DNA of 60,842 nucleotides from Tagaea sp. CACIAM 22H2. GTDB lineage: Bacteria > Pseudomonadota > Alphaproteobacteria > CACIAM-22H2. Where the stretch lies: the NCBI GenBank assembly GCA_014444615.1, contig PVXE01000021.1, positions 1 to 60,842 on the forward strand, read 5' to 3'. The position numbers and the translations under genes were made by a program. This document shows, one piece after another, positions 52,742 to 60,842 of the stretch. The notes below the pieces were generated by a model. It made no database searches. It was not told the DNA's origin and was given only the letters and a program-made list of their open reading frames with translations. The stretch's first letter is position 1, and every line of letters begins with the position of its first letter.

Positions 52742-53401
52742 TTCGCCGATCCCTTCGTACGTAGAACCACCACCAACGTTCTGTCTCGGAAGCAACATCA
52801 CTCAAATCGATAGTCTTGATTTAGCTGCTGGCACCTCTAACTTCAGATTTGTATGTTATAAGAAAAAACATTTATGAAGGGCTCTCCAACTCCGAAAGCA
52901 AGCATTAACGTCACAGTTTTTGCCGGCCGGAGCCATTTATCCAAAGCCGGTACACTGATCTACCAGACCAGCATGGCCCTTCGAACAGGCAACACAAAGT
53001 GTTTGAGAAATGCTTGGTTCAGCAAGAAACTTCGCGAGACTGATCCAGTCGCTCGCCGACTGGACTTTGTTAGAGATGGCGTTCGGCCTTCGTCCCAATA
53101 GACGCGAACTCAGATCTTCACGGGTTCCCCTCTAGGCAAAGCAGGGTCATATTGATTAACAGACCTGTCCAGTCAGCGGACGCGAAAGCCGAACCCAGGG
53201 GCGACGTACGTTCAAAGTTCTACTTTTGCCTCCAATCAGAAAGTAGATAAGGCGTGTTACCTAGCGACAGGCCAGTTGAAACTCAGATACATATTTGACA
53301 TGGATCTTCGTCGTATCCTGGAGCGCATCGCATTGGTGTGGATCGAAAGGCCAACGGTTAGATCATCTTCTATGAATTCCCGATGTTGACGTATTTTGGA
53401 T
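52742..53401. other. About 660 bp without a supported gene
   Basis: A 75-codon frame at 52874-53101 plus has no recognisable features. The rest lacks clear coding signals, repeats or RNA genes. It separates the RcdA-like gene from the PAS chemoreceptor. Confidence 0.4.
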
Positions 53402-54895
53402 TCATGCAGCAAGCGCCGATGAGGCCTGCCGAACTTCGCTCGTGGACTTATCAGCTTCACTCGCCGCATCCGCGATCGCCTTGACGCTGGTCGTTATGTT
53501 CTCGACTGCAGCCGCAGCGGTCTGCATGTTCTGCGACATATCCTTGGTAACTGCACTCTGCTCTTCGACGGCACTGGCGGTGGCGGCAACATACTCTCGT
53601 ACGGTTTCGATCGACGAGCGGATGTTCGCAAGACCGGAGACGACATCCTTAGTAATGTTCTGAATTCCGTCGATTTCACCTGAGATTTTCTCTGTCGCGT
53701 CGGCCGCCTGACGCGCGAGATTCTTTACTTCAGATGCGACAACGGCAAAACCTTTTCCGGCATCACCGGCACGAGCCGACTCAATCGTTGCGTTGAGTGC
53801 CAGCAGATTGATCTGTCCAGCAATGTTCTGGATGAGCGCGACGATGTTACTCATCGCCTGCGCCGCTTCGGTCAGTCGCTGGGTTGACTTGTCGGCATCG
53901 GCCGCGCGAGCAAAAGCCTTATCAGCCTCATCGCGAGATTTTGTCATACTTTGTGAAATTTCCATGACAGAAGCACTAAGTTCCTCTGCACCAGCAGCGA
54001 CAGCCTGGACATTCGCGGTCGTCTGGGTAGACGCCGCGGACGCTGAAGTCGCCTGGGTGCTTGCGCTGGCGACCGCACCGCCAATCGATGTCAGTCCAGC
54101 ATTGATTATCTTAAGGGCTTCAGCCTGCTTGATCCTTGTAACGACCATATTTGTAATATCTGTCGCGAATTTAACGACTTTAAACGGCCGACCGCTAAGG
54201 TCTAAAATGGGATTGTATGATGCTTGGATCCAGACTTCCTTGCCGTCTTTGCCGATTCGTTTGAATTCGTTAGCCTGATACTCTCCGTGTTTAAGCGCCT
54301 CCCAAAATTGGCGATATCCGTCGCTTGCGCGTGTAATGTGATCGACGAACATGCTGTGATGCTGGCCGCGCACCTCGTCAAGGGTATAGCCCAGTGCATT
54401 CAGAAAATTCTGATTTGCGGTGATGATTTTTCCGTCGAGATCGAATTCAATTACTGCAGATGATTTTCCAATGGCTTTGAGCTGGCCTTCGTAATCAGCC
54501 GCCTTGAGCTTGTCGGCTGTCACATCGATGGCGAATTTGACAACCATATAAGGCCTGCCGTTGCGATCGAGAATCGGATTGTAGGTCGCCCGAATCCAAA
54601 TCTCTTTTCCGTTCTTACCGATCCGCTTGTATTCAGCGGCCTGAAACTCCCCGCGATTTAGTTTCGCCCAGAATTCTCGGTATTCGGGCGAATTGCGTTC
54701 GACCGGATCGACGAACATGCTGTGGTGTTTGCCTTTGATCTCTTCGAGCATGTAGCCCAACGCATCGAGAAAATTTTTGTTTGCGTAGAGGATAGTGCCG
54801 TCGAGTTTGAACTCAATAATCGCCTGTGATTTTTCGAGTGCCGCCAGCTTTCCATCCCTATTCTTTTTTAAGGTCCCACCGAACAAGTCGAACAT
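53402..54895 (-). CDS. Soluble chemoreceptor with two PAS domains
   Basis: This 497-residue protein has two tandem, closely similar PAS domains. The first (about 15-135) contains [20 protein letters not shown]; the second (about 140-255) contains [20 protein letters not shown]. Both carry GYxLxE and HHSMFVD motifs like Aer-type redox receptors. A methyl-accepting domain follows, with the tip [20 protein letters not shown], then [18 protein letters not shown]. No membrane helix is seen. It would feed intracellular redox or ligand state into chemotaxis. The ATG at 54895 follows a G-rich GGGGGGAAGA site; an upstream ATG at 54931 is less likely. Confidence 0.9.
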   Translation of the reverse strand: MFDLFGGTLKKNRDGKLAALEKSQAIIEFKLDGTILYANKNFLDALGYMLEEIKGKHHSMFVDPVERNSPEYREFWAKLNRGEFQAAEYKRIGKNGKEIWIRATYNPILDRNGRPYMVVKFAIDVTADKLKAADYEGQLKAIGKSSAVIEFDLDGKIITANQNFLNALGYTLDEVRGQHHSMFVDHITRASDGYRQFWEALKHGEYQANEFKRIGKDGKEVWIQASYNPILDLSGRPFKVVKFATDITNMVVTRIKQAEALKIINAGLTSIGGAVASASTQATSASAASTQTTANVQAVAAGAEELSASVMEISQSMTKSRDEADKAFARAADADKSTQRLTEAAQAMSNIVALIQNIAGQINLLALNATIESARAGDAGKGFAVVASEVKNLARQAADATEKISGEIDGIQNITKDVVSGLANIRSSIETVREYVAATASAVEEQSAVTKDMSQNMQTAAAAVENITTSVKAIADAASEADKSTSEVRQASSALAA

Positions 54896-55337
54896 GTCTT
54901 CCCCCCCGAGGTGCAAAATATTGTGATGCATCCATACTGCAATGTCGTGATGTAGAATGTGTTAACTTTCCCTCTTTAAGCCCATTTTTGGCGATGAGGC
55001 TAAAGTCGTCGAAAATGTCTCTTGATCAAGACGGCATTGAAAGCCCGTCTTCGTGAAAGGCAGAGAGAACTCGCCGCATCGGCGGTCTAAAGTCCGGTCT
55101 CTGCTCAATGACTAACGAAATATGGTCCCAAAAAGTGGAGTGCACCAGCTCAGGTCACTAATAAAAAAGGAAATATCGCAGAAATTACTAAGACGATCAG
55201 GGGCTTTTGCCAGATACAGATTGAGTGCTTTAGGTACGAGTATGAAGTTTTATGAAGTTTCTACAACGCTATTGAAAAGATTCACGTCATCAGAATTTTT
55301 AGGAATCGGGTCGATGGGCAGGTTAACTGGATCGATC
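54896..55337. other. 440-bp intergenic stretch, no gene supported
   Basis: The stretch upstream of the PAS chemoreceptor is AT-rich. A 98-codon frame at 55122-55418 plus is antisense to the next gene's end and shows no domain. It probably holds the chemoreceptor promoter, but I cannot point to exact boxes. Confidence 0.4.
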
Positions 55338-55883
55338 TTAGACCTTCAAAAAACTAGAGTGCGAATACGGATGGTAGGCAGAGCAGCAGATCAACTGGTC
55401 AACCTCAAATCCAGTTGAAACCGGCAAACAAAGAACTTCGACTTCATTGATTAATCTTATTGGACCATACACGGGCAGCCCTCTCGAATAGCTCGCTTCA
55501 CAATTCAATACTGTTGCCTGGAAGCGTTCCATGTTCACAGAGCGACGAACATCCTCGATGGGGAGTTCGTCCATCCATTTTCCTGTAGCGTCACTATTCA
55601 CGAGATCTGTAATCCCAGAGCCGATTACCCGGTATTTTAGCCGAAATGGATCCCTATTGACGTCGCAAAGCCAAAGCCATCGTACTGCAGAGCGTACATG
55701 AAACGGGTCGAAATCCTTCCTAGCTGGAACGCCACTCAAAGGATCACGCGATAGCGATCGCCAATACTCATAAAGCTCTTGCAGCCGCTGATGCCACATA
55801 TCGTGTGTTGAAAATGGCCCGAGTCGCCATTCGAACGCTGGCGGACTTTCTGAAACTAGACGAGGTTCATTAAGCTCGGGCAT
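55338..55883 (-). CDS. PAS_5-family domain protein
   Basis: This 181-residue protein fits the PAS_5 family common in Alphaproteobacteria: LQELYEYWRSLSRDPLSGVP, ARKDFDPFHVRSAVRWLWLC, DVNRDPFRLKYRVIGSGITD and TGKWMDELP. The family is thought to sense small ligands, but function is not settled. AAGGAG 6 bases before the ATG at 55883 fixes the start. It may belong with the neighbouring PAS chemoreceptor as part of a sensing set. Confidence 0.72.
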   Translation of the reverse strand: MPELNEPRLVSESPPAFEWRLGPFSTHDMWHQRLQELYEYWRSLSRDPLSGVPARKDFDPFHVRSAVRWLWLCDVNRDPFRLKYRVIGSGITDLVNSDATGKWMDELPIEDVRRSVNMERFQATVLNCEASYSRGLPVYGPIRLINEVEVLCLPVSTGFEVDQLICCSAYHPYSHSSFLKV

Positions 55884-56064
55884 TATTGCTCCTTTTTTTA
55901 CAGCGCCATACTGGGTAATTTGCGCTGCGGAGTCCAGCAAAAACTTAGACAATGAATTGCCCTACAGTGCCTGAACTTTGAATTTCATCTTCGAGCAATG
56001 GGACAAATACGTTTTTGGCCTTGGCTCGTGAACTTCGCCAGGTTGGCCTTAGACAGAAGACCGG

Positions 56065-57262
56065 ATGATTAAGGAGAGCCAATCAACAGAAAGAAAGATC
56101 ATTGAGATCCCGAAGCTGCATGCGGCTGCTGGAGAGCTGACGAGCTTTGCCGCCAGCCCGGGATTAGCGCGGCAACCCTCGACAACTGCATGGCCAAGTA
56201 CGGGGCGATTACGGTACCGGAGGCCCGGCCGCTGAAGGTCGTCGAGGAGGAGAACCGCAAGCTGAAGAAGCTTCCCGCAGAAGGGATCCTGGACAACGCG
56301 GCGCAAAAGGCGTGAACGTATACGCCACGCGCGTCGGGAAACTTCTGGGACATTCGGCGCGGCACAGGGCAGTATGCCACACGATGACGGCGCATGGGCT
56401 AAGCCAGCGTCGCGCCTACGGACCTTTCGACATGGACCGAACGAGCTTCCGCTATCCCTCGACAGCGCCTGACGATGCCGGTTTGCGTACCCGGAAGCGC
56501 GCGTTGGCGGCCGAGCTGCTACGGTTCGGGTATAGACGGCTACGATGGCTACAGTGGCGCGTTGGCGCGCGTAAGAACCACAAGCGCTTCCGGCAGCTTT
56601 ACGCCGAGGTGACGCTGAAAGTGCAGCGCCCCGACACCGGAGACGCCGTGCCATCGGCGTCTGGACTCAATCTGGCGCTACCGCAGGGCCCGAACCAGTG
56701 CTGGTTGCTGGACTTCGTGTTCGATCACCTCGCGACGGGGCGCCGGGTCTGTGTCCTGTCCGTAGCCAACTACTTCATGAAGAAGAGCTTAGCGGCGGTG
56801 CCGGACACACCTATCATCGAGCAGCCCTCCATCGCCGAACCAGATCGCCTGGTGGAGCGGCGCCGCAAGCCGCTGTCGATCGTCAGCGACAATGGTGGCG
56901 AGATAACCAGCAGGCCGGTACTCCAATGGACGATGGAGACCGACATCGACTGGCACTATGTCACGCCGGGCAAGCCGACGCAGAACGCGTTCATCTAGAG
57001 ATTCAATAGTGAACTGCGCGACGAGTGCCTGGACGAGAACCTGTTCGGTACCCCCGTAGAGGTCATCGAGATCATCGAGGCCTGCTGAAATGATTACAAC
57101 ACCGTCAGACCGCGTAGATCGATCGGCAATCCGACGCCGGCAGCCTTCGCTGCGGCAAACGTCTTCGTGATGCAATGGGGCGAGACGCTGCGCTACCCGC
57201 GACGCTTCGCGCATCGCCTCGTTGCGCCGGCCGAACCGATAGGTTCAAATGAAGAACGGACA
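56065..57262 (+). mobile_element. Decayed IS3-family element (IS407-like)
   Basis: OrfA remains as a frameshifted strip (56065 to about 56310: a start like MIKESQSTERKIIEI, then KYGAITVPEARPLKVVEEEN). OrfB remains from about 56312, with RRAYGPFDMDRTSFRYPSTA, FGYRRLRWLQWRVG, GPNQCWLLDFVFDHLATGRR, IVSDNGGEITSRPVLQW and GKPTQNAFI, then an in-frame stop where the catalytic Glu should follow, and a further stop before NDYNTVRPRRSIGNPTPAAF. Many changes show long-term decay. The outer ends are approximate. Confidence 0.8.
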
Positions 57263-57802
57263 CTCGTTTCAAGCGGGTGAGCTCACTGGCTCACGCCGCT
57301 GGCCTCATTTGGACTCGAAAAAATATCGCCTTTCCGCTATTTTTTATAACTCAGGGTTTTAGACATTTGATTAGCTGATCATCATAATGCTACCCACTCT
57401 GATAATACTGCAACATCGATCCGGTCTCCCTACGCTAGTCCCGTGTGGATTGAGCCGTCATATCTGGGCATTCTTCTGAGCACATGCAGGCGGGAATGCC
57501 GATATGAAAGCGCTAGCGAGTTTGACCTCAAAGAATTCAATCCAAGTCAAAAGCCAGTCGGCTCGTTTCCGGCCGTGCGATGGGAATGCAAGTAAATCCG
57601 ATGAACCAAATTCACAATTTGCAAACTTCAATCAAGCTCAACTTTAATGCCGCCAACATTTCTAAAGCTTAGCAAAATTAGCCTCGGAGTTCTCTATATC
57701 TGACTTTCCGTTCATCTTTACTTAATCATAAGGACTCAAAAATGATTTTAATAACTGAGGCCAAATCAATTCCGCGTCCCTACCGGAAATTGGAGCGCAA
57801 AT
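57263..57802. other. 540-bp region upstream of the chemoreceptor, no gene
   Basis: It is AT-rich, especially 57590-57740, with no coding signal. It probably contains the promoter of the chemoreceptor that follows. The frame 57742-57951 is a shadow of that gene. Confidence 0.45.
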
Positions 57803-59830
57803 ATGTCCACAATAGCTACCATCAACGGCCGCTTCGCGATTGGTGTGCGTATTGGCGTCGGCTTTGCCTTGGTTCTCGGACTGCTTGTTGCAGTAGCCGG
57901 ACAGGCATGGCTCTCAATGACGGCGATTCAACGATCATTCAAAAGTTATGACTCGATCGCCGAAAACGCTCTGATTGTAGAGGAGATTTATGCGGAAATG
58001 GCCGAATTACGTCGGCAAGTACTGATTTTCACGATGAATGGTAGTAGCGACGCCCAAAGACGAGTTGATCAGTTGGGTGGAAAAATCCGCGAAATGACTC
58101 AGAGCATCATTCCAACGTTTGTTTCTGATGAGCGGCGTTCGATCGCTCGGAACATAAGTGATTTAGTCGAAGAGTACATGCGCAACTTTGCAAAGATTGT
58201 TGAAGTCCGTACTACACGAGAGGACGCCCTCACAGCAAAGTATGAGCCCGCTGCGCTGAACGCGCGCCAGAAGCTCACCGAGGCATTTGATGGTGTGATG
58301 GCCACGGGGGACAACTCTCTCGGCGCCGCTATCGGTAAAGCTCAGGATAGCCTCGGCATTCTGCGGGTTAGAGTGGCGCGTTTCATCGATACGCCGAACG
58401 CCACGAATGTCAATCAGATCATGGCCGCCCTAAATGATATCGATGCCGCTCTTACGATTGCTCGTCGAAGCAGTAGTGGAAGTGCGGTGCGTGAGACGAT
58501 CGAGGTCGCGGTACAAGCCGTTGCGCCTCTTCGTAGCTTCTTGCAAATTGGAACAACCGCAACACTGGAGATGACCGAGTTTGTGACTGTAACCAATGCG
58601 CGTGTAGCCGAACGTTTGAATGGCCGCGTCGTTGAACTCGTTAGTGCTCAGAAGAAGGCTATGACTTCTATCTCGGATGATTCGAGTGCTGAGATTGATA
58701 AAAGTATCTTTAGAATCTCTGTTCTTTCTTCTTCCGCGCTGGTCCTCGGCTTATTGTTCGCTTATGTAATCGCCAAAGGTATCACGTCGCCGATTGGCGA
58801 CATGACTGGGACCATGACCAAGTTGGCTGGCGGTGAACTAGAGATTGAAGTTCCCTCTCTATCAAATAAGGATGAGATTGGCGCAATGGCGAAGGCGGTA
58901 CAGGTCTTCAAGGATAACGCGCTAAAGGTCAGGGCTTTGGTAGCTGAGCAGAAGGCCGCCGAGGTACGTGCGGCCGAAGAAAAGCGCATGGCGATGAATG
59001 CGCTGGCGGATGGTTTTGAAGTGAAGGTCGGCGGCGTAGTTAAAGAAGTCTCCACCCAGGCGACGCACATGCAGGAATCGGCGACGCAGATGACCGCGAC
59101 AGCCGAGGAAACTAGCCGCCAAGCGACAGCCGTTGCCGCCGCGTCCGAAGAGGCATCAACCAACGTGCAAACTGTCGCCTCTGCGACGGAGGAACTGTCG
59201 TCCTCGATCAGCGAGATTTCGCGTCAGGTCACAGAGTCAGCGCGCATGTCGAGCCAGGCGGTCGACGAAGTCACCAAGACGAGCCAGACGGTCGAAGCGC
59301 TGGTGAATGCCGCGCAGAAGATCGGCAACGTCGTGCAACTGATCTCGGAAATCGCATCGCAAACCAATCTGCTCGCGCTCAATGCCACGATTGAGGCGGC
59401 TCGCGCGGGCGAAGCTGGTAAGGGCTTTGCCGTCGTCGCGTCGGAGGTCAAGAGCCTGGCGTGCCAGACTGCGCGCGCGACGGACGAGATCGGCGCCCAG
59501 ATCAGTGAGATTCAGGCTGCAACCAGCCAATCGGTAGAAGCTATGCGGTCTATCGGCGAGACGATCGCCAGAATGAACTCGATCGCCGCGACTATCGCAT
59601 CAGCGGTCGAGGAACAAGGTGCTGCGACGCAGGAGATTGCCCGCAACGTGCAGCAAGCGGCTGCAGGTACGGGAGAAGTATCGTCGAACATCACCGGCGT
59701 CACACGCGCAGCGGCGGATACTGGTAATGCCGCTAATCTCGTACAGAGGGCAGCCGCCGATCTAGGCAAACAAGCAAGCGATCTGCGCGGCGCCGTCGAA
59801 CAATTCCTGCGACAGGTGCGATCTGCATAA
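57803..59830 (+). CDS. Transmembrane methyl-accepting chemotaxis protein
   Basis: This 675-residue receptor has a first membrane helix at about 15-37 ([20 protein letters not shown]), a helical periplasmic sensor domain of about 260 residues and a second helix near 303-325 ([20 protein letters not shown]). A HAMP domain follows ([20 protein letters not shown]), then a signalling domain with the tip [20 protein letters not shown] and [18 protein letters not shown]. The helical sensor may be of the 4HB or HBM type; the ligand is unknown. GGAG lies 7 bases before the ATG. The sensor half looks more AT-rich than the signalling half, as if the gene were a mosaic. Confidence 0.9.
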   Translation: MSTIATINGRFAIGVRIGVGFALVLGLLVAVAGQAWLSMTAIQRSFKSYDSIAENALIVEEIYAEMAELRRQVLIFTMNGSSDAQRRVDQLGGKIREMTQSIIPTFVSDERRSIARNISDLVEEYMRNFAKIVEVRTTREDALTAKYEPAALNARQKLTEAFDGVMATGDNSLGAAIGKAQDSLGILRVRVARFIDTPNATNVNQIMAALNDIDAALTIARRSSSGSAVRETIEVAVQAVAPLRSFLQIGTTATLEMTEFVTVTNARVAERLNGRVVELVSAQKKAMTSISDDSSAEIDKSIFRISVLSSSALVLGLLFAYVIAKGITSPIGDMTGTMTKLAGGELEIEVPSLSNKDEIGAMAKAVQVFKDNALKVRALVAEQKAAEVRAAEEKRMAMNALADGFEVKVGGVVKEVSTQATHMQESATQMTATAEETSRQATAVAAASEEASTNVQTVASATEELSSSISEISRQVTESARMSSQAVDEVTKTSQTVEALVNAAQKIGNVVQLISEIASQTNLLALNATIEAARAGEAGKGFAVVASEVKSLACQTARATDEIGAQISEIQAATSQSVEAMRSIGETIARMNSIAATIASAVEEQGAATQEIARNVQQAAAGTGEVSSNITGVTRAAADTGNAANLVQRAAADLGKQASDLRGAVEQFLRQVRSA

Positions 59831-60039
59831 CAGTATCGAGATAATCGAGGGTCAACATGAGTCGCCAGGTTCACCGGGAGCGACGTGGAAATCTACGTCG
59901 AGTCGCGCTCCGTTACCTTGCATTTCTACTTTCTATGATGACCGCGGCGACCGACTCGAGAGGTGGAATTTGACAAACTGTTCCCGGTGCCGGTGACCTG
60001 ACCGGATTTTCTTGAGCCGAGCTGATTGAGTTGGTCAGT

Positions 60040-60842
60040 ATGGAAAGTAAGCGCGAATATTTCGAGGAAGCGAGATAGCGCAAAACAGATCGCCACGAAG
60101 TTACGTCAGATCGCCGTAGTGGTGGTACAAGACCAGACCATCGGCTAGGAGAGCAAGAAGCTGATGTTACCGAGCAGAGTTACTACCGCTGGCGCAACAG
60201 GTACGGAGGTCTTGAGATCGAGCAGATCAAGCGGTGAAAAGAACTCGAACGAGAGAATACCCGGCTGAAGCGACTGGTCGCCAACCTGTCGCTGGAAAAG
60301 TAGATTCTGAAGGACGTCGCAGAGGGAAACTTATAGCGCCCGATCGACGCCGGCAGGCGGTCGAGGCAATCCGACGGAAGTATCGGGTGTCGGAACGCCA
60401 TGCCTGCCGGATCGTCAGTCAACCGCGAGGGACACGGCGTTACGTTCCCACGGTCCGTGCTGACGAGGATGTGGTGACGAGGATGTGGTGACGAGGATGT
60501 GGTGACGAAAGCCGTTGTCACCCTGGCGTTCGAGTATGGGCGCTACGGCTGTCGCAGGATCACCGCGCTGCTGCAGCTCGGTGGCTGGCAGGTAGGCAAG
60601 GGTCGGGTTCAGCGCATCTGGCGCCGTGAGGGCCTCAAAGTACCCAAGAAGCAGCGCCCAAGGGGACGACTGAGGCTGAATGTCGGCTCGTGCGTTGGGC
60701 TACGGCCGGAACATCCAAAGCACGTCTGGAGCTACGACTTCGTCTCGGCCCAGACCCACGATGGTCGATAAATCCGTCTGCTGACGGTGATTGACGAGTA
60801 CACCCGAGAGTGCCTCGCGATCCGGGTGGCTCGGCAGATCAA
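60040..60842 (+). mobile_element. Decayed IS3-family element, cut by the window end
   Basis: OrfA pieces are visible in different frames: KQIATKLRQIAVVVVQDQTI, then SYYRWRNRYGGLEIEQIKR and ELERENTRLKRLVANLSLEK, followed by a stop and ILKDVAEGNL. OrfB begins with RRRQAVEAIRRKYRVSERHA, then FEYGRYGCRRITALLQLGGW, RRVQRIW-like and VWSYDFVSAQTHDGR, with a TAA before IRLLTVIDEYTRECLAI. Stops, frameshifts and a triplicated 14-mer show it is dead. The left end near 60040 is approximate. Confidence 0.8.
60461..60508. repeat. 14-bp unit in three tandem copies inside IS3 orfB
   Basis: TGACGAGGATGTGG occurs three times in a row (60461-60474, 60475-60488, 60489-60502), followed by a partial TGACGA. With a single copy the frame would read ADEDVVTKAVVTLAFEYG, continuous with the downstream transposase; the extra 28 bases shift the frame. 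Confidence 0.9.

Noticed and set aside
55122..55418. 98-codon plus-strand frame
   Set aside because: Overlaps the 3' end of the PAS_5 gene in antisense and lacks translation signals.
1..60842. CRISPR arrays, rRNA genes, prophage structural genes, plasmid origins, integrase
   Set aside because: I looked for regularly spaced repeats, rRNA-like blocks, phage or replication proteins and a tyrosine recombinase and saw none in this window.

Overview
The left 38.4 kb is uniformly very GC-rich and densely coded, with many 1-4 bp gene overlaps. The gene content (phosphatidylcholine synthase, DUF1192, 3-hydroxybutyrate dehydrogenase, TRAP and ABC sugar importers, a globin-coupled chemoreceptor, FliG) points to a motile, free-living alphaproteobacterium, probably from soil or the rhizosphere. 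I cannot name the genus.

Core region, 1-38.4 kb. (a) 1-5.8 kb holds acyl-CoA and lipid genes: the tail of a probable 3-hydroxyacyl-CoA dehydrogenase, a PcaF/PaaJ-type thiolase, a TPR O-GlcNAc-transferase-like protein, a quinone oxidoreductase, DUF1192, BdhA and Pcs. (b) 5.8-13.2 kb has a GntR regulator divergent from an iron alcohol dehydrogenase, then a LacI regulator divergent from a galactonate-dehydratase-like enzyme and a sugar ABC importer. A perfect 18-bp palindrome lies in that divergent promoter. (c) 13.2-21.1 kb is a minus-strand operon of SDR, fused E1-alpha/E1-beta/lipoyl protein, 2-hydroxyacid dehydrogenase and TRAP P-Q-M, with a GntR gene upstream. (d) 21.1-22.7 kb carries a NIPSNAP protein and an orphan ferric-iron-binding protein behind a Fur-box-like site. 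(e) 22.7-37.2 kb is a second sugar system: fused GMC oxidoreductase, MFS, ABC importer, two TIM-barrel isomerase/epimerases, beta-propeller lactonase, Gfo/Idh/MocA oxidoreductase, PhyH dioxygenase and a LacI gene that is frameshifted as given. Two similar operator-like sites link its two halves. The enzyme set suggests catabolism of a glycoside or rare sugar through 3-keto intermediates (inference). Neither ABC importer has an ATPase gene here.

At 38447-38491, next to fliG, lies the 3' half of a tRNA-Pro(CGG) gene that stops at the anticodon loop. To its right the base composition drops and becomes patchy, and IS fragments and pseudogenes appear. I read everything from about 38.49 kb to the window end as a genomic island or accessory region integrated in tRNA-Pro. 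The intact tRNA and any integrase would lie beyond the right edge.

The accessory region holds four kinds of content. First, a DEDDh exonuclease, a small basic protein, a Lon-like AAA protein with altered Walker motifs and an XRE regulator (38.5-41.2 kb). Second, small redox and regulatory genes: DUF4386, NAD-epimerase, LysR, TetR and azoreductase (41.3-47.1 kb). Third, IS3-family debris, an aldo/keto reductase cut by an IS, and a nearly complete but inactivated 1.25-kb IS3 element (44.1-49.1 kb). Fourth, a lower-GC signalling block (49.2-59.8 kb): an RsbQ-like alpha/beta hydrolase overlapping a sensor histidine kinase, an RcdA/DUF1465-like protein, a double-PAS chemoreceptor, a PAS_5 protein and a transmembrane chemoreceptor, with more decayed IS3 elements between and after them.

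The best candidates for new biology are the RsbQ-like hydrolase/histidine kinase pair, the exonuclease/degenerate-AAA module at the island edge, and the fused-enzyme catabolic clusters. GC remarks are by eye; no database search was run.
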